Positions 15,353 through 21,931 of a stretch of DNA of 21,931 nt are shown here, piece after piece (the stretch's first letter is position 1; each line of letters opens with the position of its first letter). The notes under the pieces are model-generated. The model had not been told where the DNA came from and ran no database searches. It saw nothing but the letters and a program-made list of their open reading frames with translations. Made by a program: the position numbers and the translations under genes. Source of the stretch: an uncultured Gemmatimonadota bacterium (GTDB lineage Bacteria > Gemmatimonadota > Gemmatimonadetes > Gemmatimonadales > GWC2-71-9); assembly GCA_946887295.1 (NCBI GenBank), contig CAMPKP010000048.1:1-21931 (forward strand), in the 5' to 3' direction.

Positions 15353-17500
15353 CTAGGCTCTCGGCTCCGCCATCCTGCCGACCCGGTCCAGCAGCAATTT
15401 GTGGGTCGCGCGCTCCGGCTCGCCCGGAGCCGGGTGGCGCTGGCGGTAGGTGCCGTCCGGCTGCAGGTCCCACGCCTGGCGATTGTCCTGCCACATGAGC
15501 AGCAGGATGTCTCTCAGCGCCTGACGGTGGGCCGGGTCCGCGATCGGAGCCACCGCCTCGATCCGCCGGTCGAAGTTCCGGGGCATCCAGTCGGGCGAGC
15601 CGATATAGACCTCCTCGTCGCCGCCGTTGAGGAAGTAGAACGCCCGGCTGTGCTCCAGGAAGCGTCCCAGGATGCTGACGACCCTGATCGTCTCGCTGAT
15701 CCCGGGGAGCCCGGGGCGGAGACAGCAGATGCCCCGCACCAGCAGGTCGATCTGCACGCCGGCCTGCGAGGCCTGGTACAGCGCGACGATGATCTCGGGG
15801 TCCACCAGCGAGTTCATCTTCGCGACGATCCGCGCCGGACTTCCCGCCTCGTGGTGCTCCACCTCCCGCCGTATCATCGCCAGGAACCGTTCCCGCATGC
15901 CTCTGGGCGCCACGATCAGCTTGCGGTATCCCGCCGGGGACGCGAAGCCGGTCAGCACGTTGAAGAGGTCGGTCAGATCGGCGCCCAGATCGGGATTCGA
16001 GGTCAGGAGTCCGAAATCGGCGTACACCCGGGCCGTCTTCGGGTTGTAGTTGCCCGTGCCGATGTGCAGGTAGCGACGCATGGTGTCGCCCTCCCGCCGC
16101 ACGACCAGCGCCACCTTGGCGTGGGTCTTGAGCCCCGGGACGCCGTAGCTCACGTGCACGCCGACGTCCTCCAGGCGCTGGGCCCAGATGATGTTGTTCT
16201 CCTCGTCGAACCGCGCCTGCAGCTCGATCAGCACCGCCACCTGCTTGCCGCGCTCGGCGGCATGCGCGAGCACCCGGGCCAGGCTGGAGTCTCCCCCGGT
16301 GCGGTAGAGGGTGAGCTTGATCGCGAGGACGTCGGGGTCGTCGGCGGCGGTCTGAATGAACCGCTCGACGGAGGTGGCGAAGCTGTCGTAGGGGTGATGC
16401 AGGAGAATGTCGCCCTCCCGGATCACGTCGAAGATGTTGCGCGGCGGCGCCAGGCGCGGCTGGGTCCCCGGGTGAAACGGCGGGTCCTTGAGCTCGGGCA
16501 TGTCGAGGGTCGAGAGCGACAGCAGGTCGGCGGTGTCGAGCAGCCCGGGAATCTCGTACAGGTCGTCCGCGGTGAGCGGCCTGGCCGGCGGCTCCTGCTG
16601 CTCGCTGAACTCTGCCAGGAGCAGCTGGCGCAGCGAGGCCGGCATCGAGGAGTGCACCTCGATCCGCACCACCTCGGCGAACCGGCGGTTCCGCACCTCC
16701 TCCTGGATCAGGCTCAGCAGGTCGTCGGCCTCGTCGTCGTCGGCGATCTGCAGGTCGGTGTCCCGGGTGATCCGGAAGGTGTACCAGCCCAGGATCTCGA
16801 CGCCGGGGAAGAGCGACTCCAGGTTCGCCCCGATCACTTCCTCGAGCGGGACGAACTCGTTGGCCGCGATGAGCGGCACCCAGCGCGGCAGGATCTTCGG
16901 CACCTTGACCCGGGCGAAGCGCTCCTCGCCGTCTACCCCCCGCAGGACCACCGCGAGCGAGAGGCTCAGGTTGGAGATGTACGGGAACGGATGCCCCGGG
17001 TCCACGGCGAGCGGCGTGAGCACCGGGAACACGTTGGCATGGAAATAGGCGTCGAGCCGTTCCCGCTCCTCCCGGCGGAGGCTGGCGAGGCTCTGGTGAA
17101 GCACCAGCCCGCGGCCCGCGAGCTCCGGCAGCAGGTCGTCATGGAGGCAGCCTCGGTCCTGGCGCACCAGCTCGCGCACGATCTCCGCGATCGAGCGGAG
17201 CTGCGCCTCCGGCGTCATGCCGTCCGCCGTGCGCTCGACGATCCCGGCGGAGACCTGCCGCTTGAGGCCCGCCACCCTCACCTGGTAGAACTCGTCGAGG
17301 TTGCCGCTGAAGATCGCGTGAAACTTGAGCCGCTCGAGGGCAGGCGTGCGTGGGTCGAGCGCCTCGTGGAGCACCCGGCGGTTGAACGCGAGCCAGGAGA
17401 GCTCGCGGTTGATGTAGAGAGAGGCGTCACGCAGATCGAGGGCGGGAGCCGATGCCTGCGCGGGCGTTTCGACGTCGGTCATCCGGGCGATGTATCCCAT
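15353..17500 (-). CDS. ppk1: Polyphosphate kinase 1
   Basis: Polymerises the gamma-phosphate of ATP into inorganic polyphosphate, usually at the membrane. 715 residues, full length. Features in order: N-terminal INRELSWLAFNRRVLHEA and FHAIFSGNLDEFYQVRVAGLK, HPFPYISNLSLSLAV, HHPYDSF, IKLTLYRTGGDS, and FDEENNIIWAQRLEDVGVHVSYG. The autophosphorylated His lies in LKTHAKV (His460), followed by the nucleotide-binding HIGTGNYNP. The second catalytic His is in FLEHSRAFYF (His617). Their 157-residue spacing equals that of the E. coli His435/His592 pair. ATG 17500 is chosen over 17539 (which would overlap the upstream gene) and 17482 because AGGGGAG lies nine bases before it. It is the last gene of the desulfurase operon. 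Confidence 0.96.
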   Translation of the reverse strand: MGYIARMTDVETPAQASAPALDLRDASLYINRELSWLAFNRRVLHEALDPRTPALERLKFHAIFSGNLDEFYQVRVAGLKRQVSAGIVERTADGMTPEAQLRSIAEIVRELVRQDRGCLHDDLLPELAGRGLVLHQSLASLRREERERLDAYFHANVFPVLTPLAVDPGHPFPYISNLSLSLAVVLRGVDGEERFARVKVPKILPRWVPLIAANEFVPLEEVIGANLESLFPGVEILGWYTFRITRDTDLQIADDDEADDLLSLIQEEVRNRRFAEVVRIEVHSSMPASLRQLLLAEFSEQQEPPARPLTADDLYEIPGLLDTADLLSLSTLDMPELKDPPFHPGTQPRLAPPRNIFDVIREGDILLHHPYDSFATSVERFIQTAADDPDVLAIKLTLYRTGGDSSLARVLAHAAERGKQVAVLIELQARFDEENNIIWAQRLEDVGVHVSYGVPGLKTHAKVALVVRREGDTMRRYLHIGTGNYNPKTARVYADFGLLTSNPDLGADLTDLFNVLTGFASPAGYRKLIVAPRGMRERFLAMIRREVEHHEAGSPARIVAKMNSLVDPEIIVALYQASQAGVQIDLLVRGICCLRPGLPGISETIRVVSILGRFLEHSRAFYFLNGGDEEVYIGSPDWMPRNFDRRIEAVAPIADPAHRQALRDILLLMWQDNRQAWDLQPDGTYRQRHPAPGEPERATHKLLLDRVGRMAEPRA

Positions 17501-17509
17501 GCTCTCGCG

Positions 17510-17516
17510 CTCCCCT
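17510..17516 (-). promoter_or_regulatory. Ribosome binding site deciding the ppk1 start
   Basis: AGGGGAG on the minus strand, nine bases from ATG 17500. It lies in the 25-base gap after the PF04020 gene, supporting a start inside the gap rather than the longer overlapping frame. Confidence 0.7.
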
Positions 17517-17525
17517 GAACCGGCC

Positions 17526-17897
17526 CTACGACGGCTCACGCGGGCGCGGGAGCAGCAGCGAGAGCAGCACGCTCACGAGGCCCACGACCAGGCCGCCGAA
17601 GAACGCGGCCCAGAATCCGCTGACGGTGAATCCCAGCCCCCACCGCTCCGACAGCGCGCCGGTGAGCAGGAGCATGAGCGCGTTGATCACGAGGGTGAAA
17701 AGCCCCAGGGTCACGACGATGAGCGGGCAGGTCAGCACGGTCAGAATGGGCCGGACCAGGCTGTTCACGATCCCGAAGACCGCGGCCACCAGCAGGAGCT
17801 GGCCGAGGCTGCCCCGGAAATCGAGTCCCGGCAGCAGCCATGCCGCGGTCCAGAGCGCCGCGGCGTTGAGCAGCCAGTGGAGGAGGAGCGAGGTCAT
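17526..17897 (-). CDS. Phage-holin-4-family (PF04020, YvlD-like) membrane protein
   Basis: A 123-residue, very hydrophobic protein with four predicted membrane helices: LLLHWLLNAAALWTAAWLL, LGQLLLVAAVFGIVNSLV, a long segment around TLGLFTLVINALMLLLTG, and FWAAFFGGLVVGLVSVLLSLLL. The motifs NSLVRPIL and TLGLFTLVINALMLLL are typical of the PF04020/YvlD family. Despite the Pfam name this is a widespread chromosomal protein and not a sign of a prophage; its function is unknown, perhaps envelope stress. The ATG is one base after the mnmA stop, with GGGGTGA upstream, so it is co-transcribed with mnmA and ppk1. Confidence 0.86.
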   Translation of the reverse strand: MTSLLLHWLLNAAALWTAAWLLPGLDFRGSLGQLLLVAAVFGIVNSLVRPILTVLTCPLIVVTLGLFTLVINALMLLLTGALSERWGLGFTVSGFWAAFFGGLVVGLVSVLLSLLLPRPREPS

Positions 17898-17898
17898 T

Positions 17899-18957
17899 TC
17901 AGCCGATCACCCCGCCGCCGAGCACCCGGTCCTCGGCCGAGTAGAGCACACCCGACTGACCGGGAGTGATCGCGCGCACCGGCGTCTCCAGGAGCAGGTC
18001 GAGCGCGCCCGGCTCCATCGAGGCCACGGTGGCCGCGACGGCCCGGGCCCGGTGGCGCACCTGCACCCGGCACTCGTCGCCCGGCTCGAGCGGATCCGCC
18101 AGCCAGTTGAGCTCCTCCAGGCGGACCCGGTGGCCGGCCAGCTCGTCCACCGTGCCGATCACCACCTCGCACCGCTCGGGACGGATCGCCACCACGTAGC
18201 GCGCCTCGCCGAACCCCCCGGGCAGGCCGCGCCGCTGGCCGATGGTGTAGCGGGCATAGCCGCTGTGCTCGCCCACCACGTCGCCTCCGGTAGTGACGAG
18301 AGGTCCGGGCGCGAGCGCTGGCGCGTCCGGCGGCAGGTGCCGCTCCAGCACACCGACGTAATTGTCGTCGGGCACGAAACAGATCTCGACCGATTCCGGC
18401 TTGTCGGCGGTCACGAGGCCGAGCCTTCGCGCCAGCGCGCGCGTCTCGGCCTTGGTCATTTCGCCGACGGGCGTCAGCATCCGGCTCACGACCTCGCGGT
18501 CCACCCCCCACAGGAAGTAGCTCTGGTCCTTTCCGCGGTCCAGGCCGCGGTAGAGACCCCCATCCCGGGCCACCGCGTAGTGGCCGGTGGCGATGTACCG
18601 GCAATCGAGCGCGTCGGCGTGGGCGAGCAGGTCGCGGAACTTGGTGAAGGAGTTGCAGCGCACGCAGGGAATGGGCGTGCGGCCGCGGCTGTACTCGCTC
18701 ACGAAGTTCTCGATGACGTGGAGCGCGAAGCGGTCCTCGAGATTGAGCACGTAGTGCGGGATGCCGAGGGCGTGCGCGACGTCGCGGGCGTCGCTGATCG
18801 AGTCGAGCGAGCAGCAGGGCCGGTCGGGCACGTCGTCGCCATAGCAGAACAGCTTCATGGTGGCGCCGACCACCTCGTAGCCCTGCTCGACCAGGCGCGC
18901 GGCAGCCACCGAGCTGTCGACGCCGCCCGACATCGCGACCAGCACCCGCCCGGTCAC
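17899..18957 (-). CDS. mnmA: tRNA-specific 2-thiouridylase MnmA
   Basis: Adds sulfur at position 2 of the wobble uridine of tRNAs for Lys, Glu and Gln. 352 residues. The ATP-binding PP-loop is SGGVDSS (10-16). The two catalytic cysteines are visible: Cys101 in [14 protein letters not shown] and Cys193 in [23 protein letters not shown] and TIGQRRGL complete the core, and a C-terminal beta-barrel (from about 255) ends in GQSGVLY. The GTG start overlaps the desulfurase stop (GTGA). The frame is open well upstream, but that part only shadows the desulfurase. The direct partnership with a dedicated desulfurase resembles the B. subtilis YrvO-MnmA pair. Confidence 0.95.
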   Translation of the reverse strand: MTGRVLVAMSGGVDSSVAAARLVEQGYEVVGATMKLFCYGDDVPDRPCCSLDSISDARDVAHALGIPHYVLNLEDRFALHVIENFVSEYSRGRTPIPCVRCNSFTKFRDLLAHADALDCRYIATGHYAVARDGGLYRGLDRGKDQSYFLWGVDREVVSRMLTPVGEMTKAETRALARRLGLVTADKPESVEICFVPDDNYVGVLERHLPPDAPALAPGPLVTTGGDVVGEHSGYARYTIGQRRGLPGGFGEARYVVAIRPERCEVVIGTVDELAGHRVRLEELNWLADPLEPGDECRVQVRHRARAVAATVASMEPGALDLLLETPVRAITPGQSGVLYSAEDRVLGGGVIG

Positions 18958-20135
18958 GAGGCTCGCCCCAGGATGCCGGCCAGCTTCCTCACCTTGGCCA
19001 CGACGGCCGGCATCACCTCCGCCACCCGCTCCACGTCGTCGGCAGTGCTCTCCCGTCCCAGGCTGAACCGGATCGCGCCCAGGGCCAGCTCGCGGGGCAC
19101 GCCCATCGCCACGAGCACGTGGGAGGGCTCCACCGTGCCGGTGGAGCAGGCGGAGCCGCTCGAGGCCGCGATGCCCGCGAGATCGAGGTGCATCAGGAGG
19201 GCCTCGCTGTCGGCCCCGGCCACCGACACGCTCAGCACATGCGGCGCGCTGTTTACCCCGGTGCCGTTGACCACGAGGTCGGGCACGGCGTCGCACAGGC
19301 GGTCGGCCAGCAGAGCCCGCAGCGCGCGGAGCCTCTCGGCCTCCTCGGGCTGCTCCCGCGCCGCCAGGAGCGCCGCCCGTCCGAGCGCGACCGCGCCTGC
19401 GACGTTCTCGGTGCCCGGCCGGATGCCGTACTGCTGCCCACCGCCGTGAATGATCGCCTCGATGGCCTTCCGGTCCCGCACGATCAGGGCGCCGATACCC
19501 TTGGGAGCGCCGATCTTGTGGCCCGAGAGGGTCAGCAGCGTGCAGCACAGGCGGCTCACCGCCACCGGCACCTTGCCGAAGGCCTGCACCGCGTCGGTGT
19601 GGAAGGCCACCCCGGCCGCCTGGCAGCGCCGCGCGATCTCCTCGACCGGCTGGACCACGCCGACCTCGTTGTTCACCCACATGATGGAGACCAGCGCGGG
19701 ACGATCGGCCAGGGCGGCGTCCAGGGCCTCCAGGCTCACCTGTCCATGTCCGTCCACCGGGAGCACGACCTCGCGCCCGCCCAGGTGGCAGACCGCATGA
19801 GCCGCCGCGAGCACCGCCTTGTGCTCGATCGCGCTCACCACGGCACACACCTGCCCGCCGCGGTCCCGCGCCGCCAGCGCGGCCCCGATGATGCCGAGAT
19901 TGTCCGCCTCGGTGCCGCCGGAGGTGAAGACGACCTGGTTGGGCTCCGCCCCCACCGCCTGGGCCACTTCCCGGCGGGCCTGCTCGAGTCCGGCCCGAGC
20001 GGCCCGGCCGAAGCGATGCGCGCTGGAGGGGTTCCCGAAGGCCTGGTTGGTGAGGTAGGGGAGCATCGCCTCCAGCACCTCGGGGCGTACCGGGGTGGTG
20101 GCGGCGTGATCGAGATAAACCGGTGGGCGCGTCAT
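18954..20135 (-). CDS. Cysteine desulfurase (NifS/IscS family)
   Basis: PLP enzyme that removes sulfur from cysteine and passes it on as persulfide. 393 residues. Visible: [19 protein letters not shown] at the start, [46 protein letters not shown], the PLP lysine in [11 protein letters not shown] (Lys207), and the persulfide cysteine in SSGSACSTG (Cys330). Then [16 protein letters not shown] closes the protein. It overlaps mnmA by four bases, so its main acceptor is probably MnmA, like YrvO in Bacillus. A general Fe-S role (IscS) is also possible; no iscU is adjacent. ATG 20135 is preceded by a strong promoter and no Shine-Dalgarno at usable distance. The frame upstream shadows bshB1. Confidence 0.94.
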   Translation of the reverse strand: MTRPPVYLDHAATTPVRPEVLEAMLPYLTNQAFGNPSSAHRFGRAARAGLEQARREVAQAVGAEPNQVVFTSGGTEADNLGIIGAALAARDRGGQVCAVVSAIEHKAVLAAAHAVCHLGGREVVLPVDGHGQVSLEALDAALADRPALVSIMWVNNEVGVVQPVEEIARRCQAAGVAFHTDAVQAFGKVPVAVSRLCCTLLTLSGHKIGAPKGIGALIVRDRKAIEAIIHGGGQQYGIRPGTENVAGAVALGRAALLAAREQPEEAERLRALRALLADRLCDAVPDLVVNGTGVNSAPHVLSVSVAGADSEALLMHLDLAGIAASSGSACSTGTVEPSHVLVAMGVPRELALGAIRFSLGRESTADDVERVAEVMPAVVAKVRKLAGILGRAS

Positions 20136-20144
20136 GGCACCTGA

Positions 20145-20173
20145 AAAATACCCGTCCGGGGGGGCCGCTCCAA
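20145..20173 (-). promoter_or_regulatory. Promoter of the desulfurase-mnmA-PF04020-ppk1 operon
   Basis: On the minus strand TTGGAG (20168-20173) and TATTTT (20145-20150) are separated by 17 bases. The start would fall near 20138, only about three bases before ATG 20135, implying a leaderless or nearly leaderless message. The AGGTG just before the ATG is too close to act as a ribosome site. Confidence 0.72.
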
Positions 20174-20184
20174 GTTGCGCGTCG

Positions 20185-20901
20185 TTACATGCTTTGCACG
20201 CCCAGGGAGACCACGTCGTCCACCGCGACGGTCTCGTGGGTGTAGAAGGGCTCGCCGTAGCGGACCCTGATGAGGGAACCGTAGTGGGCGTTCTGGGTCT
20301 CGACCAGGGAGTAGAGATCCTGGCCGGTCGGAAAGATTTCCCCGGCGGCCTTGGCCCCGTCGAACTGGCTGGAGTAGCAGCGGATCGCCGCGAGCTTGCG
20401 CTCGAACTGATCGCTGATGTCCACCACGAAGGTGGGCTTGAGCGGATCCTCCCGATAGGACAGGGCGTAGAGGATCTTGTGCGGCCGGTGGGGCGGACCC
20501 GGCGCATCGTACCGGCCGAGGCCCGCGAGGTAGCAGCAGTCCCGCCCCAGCTCGGAGGCGACCCTGTGGTCCGGATGCCGTCCGACGGGGAACGGCAGGA
20601 TCACCACCCGGGGGGCGAAGTGCCTGATCTCGGCGACGATCAGGCGCCGCGACTCCTCGGAGTTGCTCAGGTGCGCGTCGGGAAGTCCGGCGTTGCGCCG
20701 CTCCGAGACGCCGAGGATCCCGGCCGCGCGCTCGGCCTCCTCCGCTCTCCGCTCGGCGCTGCCTCGCGTCGCCGCCTCTCCCGCCGTCAGGTCGAGGATG
20801 CCCACCCGATGGCCGGTGTCCACCGCCTTGAGCAGCGTACCGGCGCAGGTCAGCTCCACGTCATCGCGGTGGGCCGCGATGGCCAGCACATCCACGGGCA
20901 T
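20185..20901 (-). CDS. bshB1: Bacillithiol biosynthesis deacetylase BshB1
   Basis: Zinc-dependent LmbE/PIG-L-fold enzyme that deacetylates GlcNAc-malate to GlcN-malate, the second step of bacillithiol synthesis. 238 residues, the usual length. Visible: MPVDVLAIAAHRDDVEL, GILDLTAGE with TRGS, RRNAGLPDAHL, VVILPFPVGRHPDHR with the third zinc His, and a C-terminal RYGEPFYTHETVAVDD. The family motif AHPDD reads AHRDD (residues 10-14); the His and second Asp ligands are retained. bshA and bshC are not in the window. It sits 42 bases after the DUF4349 gene on the same strand and ends 11 bases before the desulfurase -35. Confidence 0.92.
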   Translation of the reverse strand: MPVDVLAIAAHRDDVELTCAGTLLKAVDTGHRVGILDLTAGEAATRGSAERRAEEAERAAGILGVSERRNAGLPDAHLSNSEESRRLIVAEIRHFAPRVVILPFPVGRHPDHRVASELGRDCCYLAGLGRYDAPGPPHRPHKILYALSYREDPLKPTFVVDISDQFERKLAAIRCYSSQFDGAKAAGEIFPTGQDLYSLVETQNAHYGSLIRVRYGEPFYTHETVAVDDVVSLGVQSM

Positions 20902-20943
20902 CGAGAGGATCCGGGTGAGGACGCTGAACAGTAAGGCGCCCGG

Positions 20944-21852
20944 TCACGCCGTTCCAGCCTTCACGCCTTGCCGCCACCGGCGACCCATCGCCAGCACCGC
21001 CCACCCGCCGCCCAGCACCGGCACCACGAACCCGAGCGAGGCGATCGCTCCCGCCAGGACGCCCACGAAGTTGCGCCACGCCGCGCGGAACGCCTCGGTG
21101 ATCGGCCCGGGGCCGTGCGAGGCGACGATGGGAATCGGCTCGTGCAGGCTGACCGAGAGAGTGCTCAGCTGCGCGCTGCTCCGGAGATAGCGCAGGCGCC
21201 CCTCCATTCGCTCGATCTCCTCGCGTACGCGGGCCAGCTCGCGCTCCACCGTTAGCACGTCCTGCAGCTTGCCGGTCCGGGTCCGCAGCAGCTCGACCAG
21301 GCGCTCCTCGAGCCGGCGGCCGTTGGCCGCGCGGGCGCTCAGGTCCACGAACTCCTCGCTCACGTCCTCCGCGCCGACGTTCACGAACTCCAGGCGCCCG
21401 ATCGGCGGGAGCCCCTCGGTCAGCTCGTCGAAGCGGGTGGAGGGCACCTTCAGCTCGAGCGTCGCCTGGCGCAGCTGGTTCCGGCCGCTCTGCACCGAGG
21501 CATCGGCCACGAAGCCGCCGGCGCGCTGGGCGATGCGCCGCAGCTCGGTCATCGCAACCTCCAGCGAATCCACTTCGATGCTCGCCTGGCCGGTGCGCAC
21601 GATCAGGCGGGCAGCGAGGTCCGGCAGCGACCAGCGGGACCAGTCCTGGGCGGGGGCAGGGGCAGCCGCCGCGACCTCGCGATCGCCGACGGTGCCGAGG
21701 GAGACGGCGCCGGCCTTGCGCTCGGCGGTGCCGGCTTCATTGTGGGCCGCATCGATTGAAGTACTGGGTGAATCGGAAACGGTCGGCTGGCGCTCGCAGG
21801 CGGTCAGTAGTGCCGCCTGGAGCAAGCCCATCACCAGTGTCTGGACGCGCAT
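20944..21852 (-). CDS. DUF4349 lipoprotein
   Basis: A 302-residue envelope protein of the DUF4349 family, function unknown. The N-terminus has a lipoprotein signal with lipobox LLTAC (Cys19), predicting a lipid-anchored export. A low-complexity linker (about 20-70) leads to the conserved region: ARLIVRTGQASIEVDSLEVAM, GGFVADASVQ, LELKVPSTRFDELTEGL, a long coiled coil (LSARAANGRRLEERLVELL to ARVREEIERMEGRLRYL) and a C-terminal membrane helix near FVGVLAGAIASLGFVVPVL. Both ends are therefore membrane-linked, with the coiled coil outside. The ATG has an excellent Shine-Dalgarno. It may be co-transcribed with bshB1. Confidence 0.88.
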   Translation of the reverse strand: MRVQTLVMGLLQAALLTACERQPTVSDSPSTSIDAAHNEAGTAERKAGAVSLGTVGDREVAAAAPAPAQDWSRWSLPDLAARLIVRTGQASIEVDSLEVAMTELRRIAQRAGGFVADASVQSGRNQLRQATLELKVPSTRFDELTEGLPPIGRLEFVNVGAEDVSEEFVDLSARAANGRRLEERLVELLRTRTGKLQDVLTVERELARVREEIERMEGRLRYLRSSAQLSTLSVSLHEPIPIVASHGPGPITEAFRAAWRNFVGVLAGAIASLGFVVPVLGGGWAVLAMGRRWRQGVKAGTA

Positions 21853-21854
21853 GG

Positions 21855-21863
21855 CACCTCCTC
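21855..21863 (-). promoter_or_regulatory. Strong ribosome binding site of the DUF4349 gene
   Basis: GAGGAGGTG on the minus strand, with the AGGAGG core four bases from ATG 21852. It fixes the start and is the closest match to the anti-Shine-Dalgarno I noted in the window. Confidence 0.75.
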
Positions 21864-21886
21864 GGGGAGCACAGGAGATGCGAGGG

Positions 21887-21908
21887 GCAAGGGGCCTTGC
21901 ACAGTGCA
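21887..21908. promoter_or_regulatory. Overlapping inverted repeats upstream of the DUF4349 gene
   Basis: Two short dyads overlap: GCAAGG...CCTTGC (21887-21900, two-base centre) and TGCACAGTGCA (21898-21908, one-base centre). They lie 35-56 bases upstream of the ATG, where an operator would be. No promoter hexamers are evident beside them, so this is tentative; a chance occurrence is possible. Confidence 0.25.
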
Positions 21909-21931
21909 GCGGATGGCAGCGCCGCGGATGG

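Noticed and set aside
15401..17518. A 705-codon plus-strand open frame opposite ppk1
   Set aside because: It is antisense to a full-length, motif-complete ppk1; its protein is rich in His, Arg, Val and Asp in the pattern expected of a GC-rich antisense shadow, with no recognisable domain.
17526..17897. Prophage holin
   Set aside because: The family name is historical; the gene sits in a housekeeping operon without lysin or other phage genes.
18958..19848. Long N-terminal extension of mnmA on the minus strand
   Set aside because: The extension is the desulfurase gene read out of frame; MnmA begins at GTG 18957 just before its PP-loop.

Overview
The window is a strongly GC-rich, gene-dense bacterial chromosome segment of housekeeping genes. 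I see no tRNA or 5S/16S/23S rRNA gene, CRISPR array, insertion sequence or prophage. The mixture fits a Gemmatimonadota-like or other GC-rich bacterium: an mglB-mglA pair, a bacillithiol deacetylase, class II aldolase, polyphosphate kinase, and SRP RNA-dnaX-ybaB-recR order. The phylum is an inference from gene content, not proven. || Left part (3-7223, + strand): the tail of a YtcJ-like amidohydrolase, then a carbon-metabolism run of pyruvate kinase (pyk), a PhnP-like metallo-beta-lactamase-fold hydrolase, glucose-6-phosphate isomerase (pgi) and class II aldolase (fba), the last with its own strong promoter. After these come a YtxH-type envelope protein and a YihY/BrkB membrane protein whose best start codon is CTG. 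|| Middle (7224-15352, + strand): the 217-base gap before dnaX holds a gene for the small bacterial SRP RNA (ffs/scr) with an unusual apical loop. dnaX, ybaB and recR follow in the order known from Bacillus subtilis. Next come a small membrane-anchored protein, an MglB-like Roadblock protein, an MglA-like GTPase, pgsA, cinA, and the chaperone pair grpE-dnaJ. Most neighbours overlap or nearly touch, suggesting co-transcription and translational coupling. || Right part (15353-21931, - strand): one operon reads cysteine desulfurase - mnmA - PF04020 membrane protein - ppk1 from a clear promoter at 20145-20173. It ends with its stop codon directly abutting the dnaJ stop codon. The desulfurase and MnmA together should make 2-thiouridine in tRNA. 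Upstream on the same strand lie bshB1 (bacillithiol synthesis) and a DUF4349 lipoprotein. || Cross-cutting signals: three promoters (for pyk, ybaB and the desulfurase) place the predicted transcription start within a few bases of the ATG, suggesting leaderless mRNAs. Two genes (yihY, mglB-like) have no ATG, GTG or TTG covering their conserved N-terminus and appear to start at CTG within a CTGA overlap. No wholly new defence or mobile system is evident; the most notable items are the SRP RNA, the CTG starts and the leaderless promoters.
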